A DNA stretch of 64,000 nucleotides from Climacteris rufus (Eukaryota; Chordata; Aves; Passeriformes; Climacteridae). The notes under the pieces are model-generated. The model made no database searches, was not told the DNA's origin, and saw nothing but the letters and a program-made list of their open reading frames with translations. The position numbers and the translations under genes are program-made. The stretch covers positions 822,896 to 886,895 of the forward strand of contig VZRZ01005377.1 in the NCBI GenBank assembly GCA_013398175.1, written 5' to 3'. Positions 39,201 to 51,200 of the stretch are shown piece by piece; the first letter of the stretch is position 1; each line of letters begins with the position of its first letter.

Positions 39201-42200
39201 GATACAAGTTCAGAAGTTGGATATACCCAGAGAGAGGGTTATTGATTCTTGTTTTCTTGTAGGGATTTGAATCTTTTGTGTGCTCCAGAACAAGCGAAAC
39301 AAAAGCACACACCCCTTTTAAAACTATGTAAGAAAAAATAAGCCTGCACAACTTGTGGTACTAGATATTTTCATTCTCAGTTTCAACAGCACATAGGTTT
39401 AGACAGAGCTTTATTTTCAGTATAATTTTTAAAAGAGAATGAAGAAGGTGCGGCACAGATGGACTAATGGTATGAACTTTGATTAAACTTGAGAAAGCAA
39501 AAAAGTTCCAAACTTAAAACTGATTATTTGGTCTGACATTGTCCTTAACTGACTGTGTTGATCTTATTGAATGGAGTTTCCACTCCACTCTGTAGTTTGT
39601 TTTGNNNNNNNNNNNNNNNNNNNNNNNNNNNNNNNNNNNNNNNNNNNNNNNNNNNNNNNNNNNNNNNNNNNNNNNNNNNNNNNNNNNNNNNNNNNNNNNN
39701 NNNNNNNNNNNNNNNNNNNNNNNTTTTTTTTTGGTGGTTTAATTGTATGAAAAAATTTGGTGCTGTATTCTTGGAGCTGTACAGATCGTTCCATGCCAAA
39801 CATATTTGTTTACCATGGTAATGTCTGAGTTGTAGTGTGCCAGCTAATAAAGGGATTATTTAAGGAAAAAGGTGAATGACTAAAACAGATGTGCCAGTTG
39901 GGTGAACCATTAAAAGAATCTTACTTCTCCGCTTTTATATAAAGGTTATTTTTAATGCATTTCTGAGAAATCAAGAGTGGTTGCAAGGATGTTTTTGAGG
40001 CAGCTGAAAGCCGCTTGTCTGTTTGCTTGGAGGTCTTTTCCTGTGAGCCCAGAATACATTAGTCTTCCCTTTGTCTTACTGAAAGATTTGCAAAGGTGGT
40101 AGATAGAAGTCCTGAGTTTTTACTTCTAATCAAATATTATAATTTCATAATGCATTTTGACCAGTTTATACGTGGCATGATTATATCTTTTAGTTGTGGG
40201 GAAACCTTTTTTAATTTTTATGTAATGTCATAGTAGATTGCTGTAATGCAATATATGTATGTATCTTTTTTCCATGGAAATCCTGGGCAAACCTGCTGTT
40301 AATAGTACTAATACCTTTCACATCTTTTCTTACACAAATATTGGGTACTCTGACTTTACTAGAATATGAAGCACTCTGTTGCTAGACATTTTAACCAGGA
40401 TTGGTGTAAAAGTGTTTGAGAGAGAAGCTAAGATAATGGATTAAATAGTATTTGCCCAGGCATTTAATCTGTTGTACATCACAGTGTCCAAGTGACTTCC
40501 AGAAACCCCACTGATTCTGCTCTTAATAGGTTTGAATGGAATGCCTCCTCCTAGAAATTGACTTTTGTGAATTACATATTGTAAGAGTATTTCTTAGGTG
40601 TTGACAAGTTCATTTTTGGAAGAATCCTAGAGATAGGATTCTAAAAAGAAGATAAAAAAAGGCAAAAGCATTTTAATAATATTTTTTAAGCATAGCTTTA
40701 GCTTGCTGGATGTACAAAATATTTCCAGTGAATTTCCTTTAATTTGGGAGTTAACTGTTTTAATACACAAGTAAGGGCTACCTTGAAAAAAAAATACCTA
40801 GATTTTTAAAAGTTCTGGTGCCTAAGTACACAGTTTTGAATTAGAGGAAATGAGGGGTTACTTAAGGCACCCACTGTCCTAAACTTGACCACGTAGTGTA
40901 TGGTGCTTTCTATAACAGTACATTTCAGGTAGTTGGTCCTGCAGCTCTGCTCAGAAAGATGAACCTGTAGTGTGTCTGTTTGTACCTCTCTGTTGCTGTT
41001 TTTTTCCTTTTTCAGTATATTTTTCTTACCAACTTCTAAGTCATGGACTTCTTTTTTCATATTCATGGCAATAGGCAGAAGAAAACCTATGTTCTCTTGT
41101 TTTTTACCTTTATGACTGAATAGTGCAAATAGTATTATCTGAAGGCTCATCCTGCTGGCAGTACTGGCTTAGAAATACCTGTTTATATATGTGAAGCCTC
41201 TCTGGTGTTAATAAAGGCAGCATTTGTTCCTGCATTAAGAATAATTGAATTGGTTGCTTTCTCATTTTAGGTTAGTTGTGGTTTTGCTTAATCCTAGTAT
41301 GGAAAAAAGATCCAGAGAGAGCACAGAAGTCAACTTTAGCATTCTCAGTATGTTCCCATCCAGAAATTTGTCCAAGGCTGTCTGTGGACAATGATTGTAA
41401 TCTGATCTAAGCTTAAGTAAAAATGAAGAATTTGCCCTGGTTAAACATAGAAAAGTAAGGGTTTCGGAGGGCTTTGTTGGAGATGATCGATCTCATAGCG
41501 GTATGTTTCATAATATATTGTAGAGCCATTGCAAGGCAATTAGATCACCTTTCTTGGGATTTCAGGGCTCTATTAATCATCTTCATTTAAAAACAAAGAA
41601 AAGGCTTTTTTGAATGGTAGGTTTTTTGATTATCTGCTGTTTGGGCAGCATGTTGAAGCACTTAAAATACTCATCTGGCAACACAGTATTATGGTGGGAG
41701 TATCATATCTCTTGTTTGTGCACCGGTCCAGTAAGCACATGGCATTTCTTTTAGTTATTTTTATGAGTTACCTGCCCCATTAAGATGAGAATAGCTGTAT
41801 TTATTTAACAAAAAGTGGCAGGTTTTTTTTAATACCTACAGTTTCATAATACCCATCCCTTGGCAATTTTGTCATAAATTAGAGAACTGAATTCCGTAAA
41901 GTAAGCTCCTGCAAAGCTGTCTTGTTTAGAAGTTACTTCAGTTTTCCAGTGTGGATTTCAATCCTAACTTTGTTTAGGATTAAGAACTTCTTGACAGGCT
42001 TAAGATTTAAAATGTTTAGCTGACCTAACCAACCTTAACATTGAACTGACTGAAAATTGCATTTTAGATAGCTTCCAATTGTTGGCTTCATTCTTGAAGA
42101 AGCATGATTTGAATGCAAGGAAATGCAATGTGACTGGATGTAAATGGAGTTAGACCTCAAGGAGGTTTATTCTCTTCTTTGTTTTCCGAATTTAATCACA

Positions 42201-45200
42201 TATGCTGAAGACTTTTGATCTTATGCTTGGTTAATCATTTGTCTTCTTTCCTTCCACCTTTCCAGGCCATATACACCTATGAAAGGAGCCTTTTCCACTG
42301 TGTGGTTTGACAGGTATAAGATCTCTAATGACTGTCCTGAACACATTGAAAGCATTGATTCTATGTGCCGGGGCCTTACAGACCTGATCAACGATGAGGT
42401 TAAGAATGGCATTGCAAAGAATAGAATACTAATAGGTAAGAGACTTATTTATAACATGTTTATTTTAATGGTTTTTTAATGGTTAGGAGATCATCTGCTT
42501 TGAATTTAGTCTGTCCTGAAGGCCCATGAACATGTCTTGAAACTGCAGAACAGCCTCTTCAGCAGCCAATCATCAAGAATATTGAATCCTTATCTAAACC
42601 CATATCAGGTGGGGAATGTGGCTAACTGTATACAGTATCCTCAAAAATGTAGCTTAAATCTGTGTTAATTGTAAACAGTCATTTGTGATCATTATTTAAA
42701 GTAGAAGGGGCAGTGATTTACTTCAAAAGTACATAACTTTACTATTTCCCTTTAGTCCTTTTCAAGGATGGAAAAGTATACTTTCCAAAAATGATGTGCA
42801 CTTTGGAGAATGGAGATGCAGCATATAAATAATTATGAACTTTTCCTTACTGCTCTAATCATTTTGGGTTAAATGAATTAATGGAGGAAAAATGTGCATG
42901 TTACATATCACTAAAGGTTAACACTTGATAACAAATGAAGAATTAGCTGTCATAGTTCATATGTGTATATCTTTATTTGTCTTTCTACAAATTTCCAGTA
43001 ACTTTCACAGTACTTTGGTGAAATAGATAGAGGGATATTGAGGCACAGGAGCAGAGGGCATTGAAATAGCCTATGGCAGAAAGGGAATGAGAATTCATAA
43101 GTCTTTGGCTCCCTGTCCTATCTCTAGACCACAAACTATTTCAGGGGAGGAAACTCTTAATGTGGGATCTTATAAATTTATGTCCAACTGACTCATGCCA
43201 TCAAAACCTTGCGTGGTTGAGCCACTACCATTCAGCCTGCATGTTTTCTTGGTCCATCCCTGTGTTGCTCTGTGAAAGCCTGTGCTTACTTTCCCTTTCT
43301 GGCTCATTGCCCTGGCTGCAGAATGCATTGTTTTGGATGGCTGTCAACGCAGTCTCTTTGATCTACCTTTCCTGTGTTATACCTGCCTGGAAGCAGCTGA
43401 AGTGCAGGTGCTTTGCCGTAGAGTGAGCTGGGAGATGCTCTGTGTCCAGATCCAGGGCGCTACTAGGCTTTTTTGCTTTCTCTGTAGTCTTCAAAATTAG
43501 AAATAGTCAGACTGCAAAGTATGAAGGTTGTTTTCCAAGTCATAAACAGAGAAGAAAGTTGGCACACACTGAGTGTTTCATCCCATAGATTCTTTGGAAG
43601 TCCCCGTCTCTGTGTGTTTGCATTCCTCACACATAAATCAGAAATAATTGTACTTGTTTTGTCACCCTTGAGAGCTTTCTTTCCCCACCTGACAGAGACT
43701 GCAAGCAGACATCCTCAAGCCAACATTTGCACAAGAAGCAAAATGAGGCAGCCCTGAATTAGCTTTGTCCAAAGTACAGAAGGGGACCCATGTGGATGCA
43801 TAAGAAACATGCTAGTGGAAAATGGTTACTTGTGGCTGTACAAGATTAAGTGTTCTTCCACAAGAACTTTGTGCCTTTTCTGCTTTGGTTTTGATGATTA
43901 ACCAGTGTGTGATGCAATGGATAATGAAGCTTAGAGATCCTGTAAGATTTCTATGTGTAAAGGTGACTTTAATCGTCTTAGGTGGAACTTAGTGCAATAA
44001 TTGCCCATCTTCTGGCATTGTTTCTGACAGGAAATTAGGAATTCTGTAAAGGCACTGTGCAGCTTTATAACATTCAGCCTGAAGACGAGAAGGCTCTGGG
44101 GAGAGCTTATAGCACATTCGATTACGTAAAGGGGCCTACAAGAAAGCTGGGAAGGGATTTTTTTCAATGGCATGTAGTGATAGGACAAGGGGGAACGGCT
44201 TTAAATTGAGAGTGTAGGTTTAGATTAGATATTAGAAAGAAATACTTTACTTTGAGGAGGATAAGACACTGGAACAGATTGCCCAGAGAAGCTGTGGGTG
44301 GCCCATCCCTGGTAGTGTTCAAGGCCAGGTTGGATGGCACCCTGAGGAATTTTGTCTAGTGGGAGGTGTCCCTGCCCATGGCATGGGGATTGGAACCAAA
44401 TGATCTTCCAAGTTCCTTCCAACCCAAAGCATTGTATGATTTTTTGATCAAAAGAGAATATGAGGCAAAGTCAGTATGTCTGCACCAAACTGTAATGTCC
44501 ACTGGAAAAGGAGAAATGTGTGGCCTGAAATTTTTCTGAGCTTGTGAGGTTCATGTACAGAAGATAATGGAAGATATGGTCACTTGCTTAGAATGTCAAA
44601 TAACTAAATCCTGTCAGGTTTTTTTAGATTTCTCTTTGAAAAAGTCAGGAATATGCCTCTGGTACAAGAAGATGAGGGTTAAGGTCGCAGGTCAGGTGCA
44701 GGCAGTGGATTTGTGACTGCTGATACCATGGAGTCAGCTTTTGTGAGGTGAAGAGAAAAATAAGACATTTATAGCAAAGGAAACCATGGTGAAATTTTGC
44801 TATAAATTCATTATGCTTTCGTTGCTGTTGAGTCATGTTGGAGATCCATAATGGGAATACTGGTACATATCTTGTTGTGGAAAATAGAGACCAAACAGTT
44901 GAAAGAAGCAACTGGAGTACTTGGGAGTCTTTGAAGAGCAGTGGGGGCCTTTTCAGGAAGGTCAGAGAAGCCAGAGAGCGAAGCAGTTGTATGAAGGTGG
45001 TTACAGGGAGTGAGATGGTTGTTAAAGGGTTAACGAGAACTGGGTTGAGTGACAGTTCTGTTGTAAGTGGGAGTTTTAATGACCGGAAAGAAAACAAAAT
45101 GAGTATGGGGAGGGTGAGAAGATTGAAGGTTATGGTTTTATATGGAATAGAGGACTAGAAATTACAGGCTGAGGAGGACTGTCAGATATTGTTGGATGAG

Positions 45201-48200
45201 GACAAGTGAGGTGTTAGGCAAGCAGGAAGGTGGGCAGCTGCTGACAGCTCAGAGGTGTGGGATAAGAAGGCAGGATCTGAGGGAGCACTGTGCAAAGGTG
45301 AGCAAGTGGGAAGAGAGGGGAAGCAGCAGTGGGCTCTCAAACATGGAAAATGAGAAGCCCAACACCTGGTGTTCTGGGGGATGATTCCCCTTCTTGGGCC
45401 ATTCAGACTTTCCACAAGGCTCAGGATAGTAGGACAATGAGAGCATTTGCCTTGAAGGAAATTATAGCCTGTGTTGTTTGTTTTGATAGCACTGTTAGCT
45501 CTGAAATCCACAGTGGCTGCCTGTAGAGCAGAACTGTAAAGCTGAGGATGGAGTTCAGGTTGTATAGTGCCACTTGTCTTTATCAAGCAAAATATTGGTG
45601 CAGCCTTGCTTTTAACAGCTGATCTATGAATCTACTTCTAAAGAATTAAATTACTTCGTTTACTGGATGTAAAATTATTACAACATCCGTATCAATTTTG
45701 TGACATGGCTCACCTACCCATTTCTATTTCCTGACAGTTTAATGAATTGCTTTCCTTTTAATACATGTCTTCTGAAGGAAGTATACTTCTGGTTAAGCTT
45801 TATTTCCCCTCACCTTGGAGGAGGAACGAAGGGAGACTAACAGCATTACATAATTATTCAAAAAATAATTATATCATCACCAGGATTTGATAATGGTACT
45901 TACTTTTTAGCCAGACATTCTTGTTGAGTTACTCTTACTGGTCCTCCTGGCTAAAGCACTCCTTGCAAATAATCCTGTAAGTAGGTTTATATTGACTTTG
46001 GAGATAAAAGAGTGTTATAAATTAGTCAAATTTTGACACTTGGAGCTTTGATACTATCCTTTCTTAAAAACTGGATGTATTTCTTCTTTATAAATGCCTG
46101 AATTCATTGCTAAATTGTTCAAACAAGCTGCAGTTTAAAATGTGGGACAGTAATGTCTTCTATTTAAAGCTAAGTTGGTTTTTTAGGTGGTGGTGGTTTT
46201 GTTTTGTTTTCTTGTGTTTGGTTATTCTTTTGTTTTGGGGTTTTTAAACTGCTTTCATGGTGATAGTTCATTTTAAAATAACTCCACTTTAAAGAAAATT
46301 GTCAAAGATTTCAACCATCTTATTCAAGAATATGTTAGAAACTTTTGAAAGAAATGGCCCTCTTGTTTTTTGAGCATTTTGATAGGGCTTACTTTAGTCA
46401 ACTACCCTTCAGTGAAAGGCAGTCTTTTTGTTCTTTTTTTTGTTCTTAATTTAGCACTGCTTTCCTACTTTTACAGGTCACTTTTTGTGTAGCACAGAAG
46501 TGCTGATCCAAGTGTGTTGGTGTCTGCCACCTGTAGTCACTCGTGTAAGCAGCCAGTGAAAATAAACTTTCCATAACAGTCCCGTAGATTTGACTATATG
46601 CCAAAAAACACATGCATGATTCCTGACCCCTTGTACTGTAACAATAACACGAGACACACAACCACTTTTGTTTATTGCTAGACTTCTTACATAGCTACTG
46701 AACCATGGTGGAAGTAACATGAAAGCTCTGTGCTTCTTGTAAATATTAGCATTTCCATCTCTCTCAGTGTGTGTGAGAATGGGATGGGGTGGGGAAATAT
46801 CTTGGCTTTGACTTCCCAGAGAGAGAATTCTGTAAATATGTGAAGATAAAAACATCCAATAATAAATTGTTAAAGTGTTGAGGAAACTATTTCACCTACA
46901 ATCTTGGCATTTTATGTTTTTGGCTTCTAAGCCTTTTGCTGTCACTCATCCTGTCTTGTATCTTCTGTCTTTATTAGAAGAACACTGCCTTTAATTAAGA
47001 GGTACTTACTGCTTTGTTCTCACAGAGTAAATTCATGGGTTTATTTTGCTGTTTGTCACTGAAGTTCAAATGAGATTTCCCTTTCTGTACCTCCCATTAC
47101 GTGGCTTTGTGGTTTATCTAAATTGTGCCTGAGATGCTGGGCTCAAAGCAGTACTGTTAGTCCATCTTCCCCATAATACCTGCAACATTTCATTAATTTT
47201 CAGTGTGTCAGTGTAAATTTGCATTGCATTTATCCTTTTGGGAAAATGTTTGCTCCTCTTGGGTTTTTTTGTACCTGAACTGGCAGTTTTTCTTTTGGAG
47301 CTCTACCACTGTAGCTTACACATCAGGAAGTAAAAAGAGACATTAACAAATGAACGTTTCTTTTTCCTTCATAGGTCTTTCAGTAGGAGGTGCAAATGCT
47401 ATTTTTAACCAGGAATAGGATCCACCACTTATTACTTTATTTCCTAGCATCTGATGGTGTCAATATTAATGTATCTAAAAACAAGGGTCTCTGAAAGGTG
47501 GCACATCCTCAGTATGGTGAATGACGGGCTTAGCAAGTGATAGTGAAGATTAGGAGTAAATAAGACTAACATCAGTAAACCCAAAAATAATTCAATCAGG
47601 ATATTGTCATCACATGTCAGATAATGATTTTGGTAAGAAAATAATAATAAAGGAAATCAAATTCTGATCTTTTCCACCTTAGTAGGAACTCTGTTGAAAA
47701 CATGTCCTCACTCATCTTTACTAAATGCCTGAAATCAGTGCAAAATTAAATGGATGGATGGACTTTTAGAATGCTTGAGGATTGTGTAAACATGCCACAG
47801 GGTACAAATTAATCTGTACTTTCTTCCCAATCATGCCAACAGAATCATGGAAGAGTGAGACTTAACAACATTTGCTTATCCATTGTCATATGTCAGTGCA
47901 GGTTCAACTCTATTTAGGCAAATCCTTAGCATTGCTTTTCTGACTTCTTCTAAAACATCTCTGCTCTGCAAGATAACCTGTTTCTGTGCTTCATTATTGT
48001 TTGTTTTAGAGAGCTATTTTCTTCTTTTCTTTCTGTGATTCAGTTTAGAATATAAATAAATAAATAAATACTAACATAAAGAATGGGTTATTCCCTTCCT
48101 TTTTCCCATGTTGTGCAGTTCTGCTGACTGTAAAAATGACAAATAAGTGTTGCAGCAGAACAGGGCTGTCATCCTCTCTAGAACAACCAGTAAATGAAGC

Positions 48201-51200
48201 AAGCCATAGATTGGCAGAGTAACATCTTAAAAATTGGTTTGAGATTTTTCATGGATTTTATTTTCTTTCCAGTGCTAAAAGTTACAACTCCTTAGGCACA
48301 CATGTTGGGTTCCCCTCTATTACCCATAACAGTTGAAAATAAAACTGTAACTGGTTCTGGTTTTACTGTGAGTTGATATATTAAAAACAATTGTACACTT
48401 GTTTTTACAAGAAAGTGGTAAAACTCATACCAGTAAATATGCATTTCAAGAAGTGTTTTGACAGCTCAGAAAGTTGGGGAGCAAATTGATTCATGTTCCT
48501 AACAAGAGCAAGTGGCTGAACCACTCAAAGGGTATTGCCTTTGTTCTTGTAAAGACTGTCAAGTTTGTTTCTCTTGTAAAGACTGAGTAGCAAACAGAAT
48601 TAAAAGGCTATCAAAGGTGGAAACCGTTCGTTGTAGTTCTGGTGTACAAGGTTAGTGTTTGGTGAAGTTTCATTAATAGATTAAAAGGAGAAATTCACTG
48701 CTGTGAGGAAATTCACTTGAGACAAAATACATGTTTGAGCCCTTAACACAAGAGCAGTGTTCAGGGAGTTCTAGGGAGAAGGGAATTTGCTGTGCCACTG
48801 GCATTTGTACTGTTTGCTGATATTCATTTGTGAACACTGTTAAATGTATATAATACTTCCATTCATTGATGAAAAGGGAAGGTCAAAACAGAAAGTTGGC
48901 TTCTTTGCCGATGATGTGTAGAACAAGGTTTTGCTGTTACCATTAATAGAAGGTAAATCACGAAGGCCCTAGGGAGAAGGGAAAGTAAACTGAAATGTGG
49001 CTTTAGGGAGAAATTCCTGATAACAAACTGATTAAAGTAACTCTAAGTTGAAATACTCAAAAAGGAGAAAATGAGAATGAAAAATGCTGTGAGAATGGAA
49101 CAAAAAGGAGGCATGATATATTGTGATAATAACAGAACAGGCCAAGACAATTTTTAACTGTGCTGGTGTAGCCCTAAACAACAGAAGAGTGTTTGTCTTG
49201 TGCTGTGCTGGCACAGGCACTGTGTGCTGTAAGATTCATTTCTTGCCACTTTGTTCCCAAGGCTATACTGACAAATTTGAAAAAATCAGGGAAGATGGAG
49301 AAGAACTACTAGAGAAAAACTAGTGAAGAAATACTGCTTTAAATAAACAGCCTAAACTATACCCTTACACCTAAGTCCAAATCCTTATCTCATGGAAGTC
49401 TGGGGTTTAGCGTCTCCTCTTCCTTTTTTCTTCAAAACTTTTGCACTAGATGTGATTAATAACTAGCTTTCCCCCCCCCATGGCTGTGATTTCTAGTGTG
49501 GAAAACACCTTTGAGCACATTTTTAAATTTTAGTGAAAAGAGTGAAAAAATGATGTTTTTTGTTTCCTAACTCCATAATCATTATAACAAATCAACAAAG
49601 GCATTTTACGATCAGATCTGTATGATTTTGGAAGCAATTGGCAATGTCAAACCTGTGTTTGTTAGGGCTTTTTCTGTAAAGAAGAGTAAAAGAAGAGTAA
49701 AGAACTTTCTGAACTCAGGAGTAGATCTTTGCAGCCACTAAAGTGGAGCATGAGGGAGAAGGAAGTTTTTAGCAATCTTATGTATAGAGGACAGGAGAGA
49801 CAAAGAAACCTTTGTGCTAGATAATAAAGTTAGTCATTTTCTGAGATGCAAACCCCAAACATTATTAGACCAAATAAAAGAAGTTAATAAAGGTGAAGTT
49901 TGACAGTAGGTAAGTATTTGGTTTCCTTAACCCCATTTAAGTGTCATCATGGACCAGATTATCATGTCAGACAAATACGAATGTGGAGCAAATTAATTTG
50001 AATCAAGATCCTTAGCAAAAGTGAGCTGAAGGTTTGTTTAAAATACTCCTAAGGCCATTTACAAGCTCTGGAAAGAATGTTTTATCACTGAAAAATGGCA
50101 ACTGTGATGAGGGTTCCTGTTTTATTCAAGCAGGAGTAAATTACATATGAGAAATTCAGTCTCTGTTCAGTCTGTGTTGCATCATCGCATGGCTGGGATT
50201 ACCTTAACATAGTTACAGATTATATTCCAGCAAACAGTGCTTTGGTTTTAGTAAAGTCTTGCATGGGAGTTTCCTTCTGATTCAAATTCTTTTATTTAGA
50301 AGTGTGGAGATTGTGTCATTTCAGCAGATCTTACCTAGCAAAGCACCTAAGAATCAGCACTACACTAAAGCAAATTTAGGTCATAAATGCCTACTTAAGT
50401 GGATTTTCTCTGCAACTGGAAGTGTTTTACGTAATTTAGTCTGTTTTATATATGCTCACTTTTTAGCCTGCACATAAACCTCCTTTGTTGGGAAGGAAGG
50501 TCCACACTGAGTTAGGTGCTTTCCTGAACTGGCATCCTGAGCATTGTAGAGCTAACACTGTTTAACTGTTTTGAAACATTCATCACAGTTCTCATTAAAA
50601 TAGGTATAAGGGGAAAGTTGAAAGTGAGCATACTTTTTTATTTAAAACCTACTGGCAAACACTGAACTTCTGTGCACAGTCTTTGTGTGTCTTTGAAGTA
50701 GATTGGTCTCTAGTAAAGAGCTTGGGATGTTCTGACCATCTAAGGATGAAATGTTGCTGTGTCATTTTGATTGTGTCTAACACCCCTGACACAATCTGCT
50801 TAGCAATGCTGTATAATTTATGTATTCTTCATGCTGAGATCATCTGTATACACGTACTTTTCTTTTGTATTTGCTTACATTCTAACTGTCATTTCATACA
50901 CTTGTTCTGTGTGTTATCTGTACCTGCTTATTATTTTTCCTTAATCCAAAATTTGAATTCTTGTAGAAGTTCTTGACTGAGCATGTTTTTTATGTGTTAT
51001 GTCAAACATGCACTGAAATGCTTCTTGTAATTGGAAAAAATTGTCTGCAACTACAAATACTTATTCAAATTGTTGTTTTTGAAGCATTTACCATACTGCA
51101 TTTACTTAGAGATTGTTGTGGTATCAGGTGATAAACTTCAGGTTTTCCCATGCAAACCAAATTCAAAGAATTAGTCCTTTGTATTGCATTTTCTCATAGT

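Larger units (their letters stand above)
31369..42265 (+). other. LYPLAL1: LYPLAL1 intron 2
   Basis: 10897 nt, GT...AG, phase 2. It contains an AT palindrome (about 32065-32110), a coding-like antisense island (35658-35891), a poly-A run (36762-36777), a large CR1 copy (37486-38025) and the assembly gap. The rest is AT-rich with no recognised feature. Confidence 0.9.

Noticed and set aside
44225..44422. 65-codon minus-strand frame
   Set aside because: Antisense of the CR1 copy. Such frames recur at many CR1 3' ends.
44645..45586. Long frames on both strands (up to 150 codons)
   Set aside because: No recognisable family, no matching splice signals and biased G/A-rich sequence. Judged chance, though an old unclassified repeat is possible.
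48898..48918. F-F-A-D-D-V, recalling a reverse-transcriptase active-site motif
   Set aside because: A stop follows at once and no other RT motif or CR1/ERV sequence is visible nearby.
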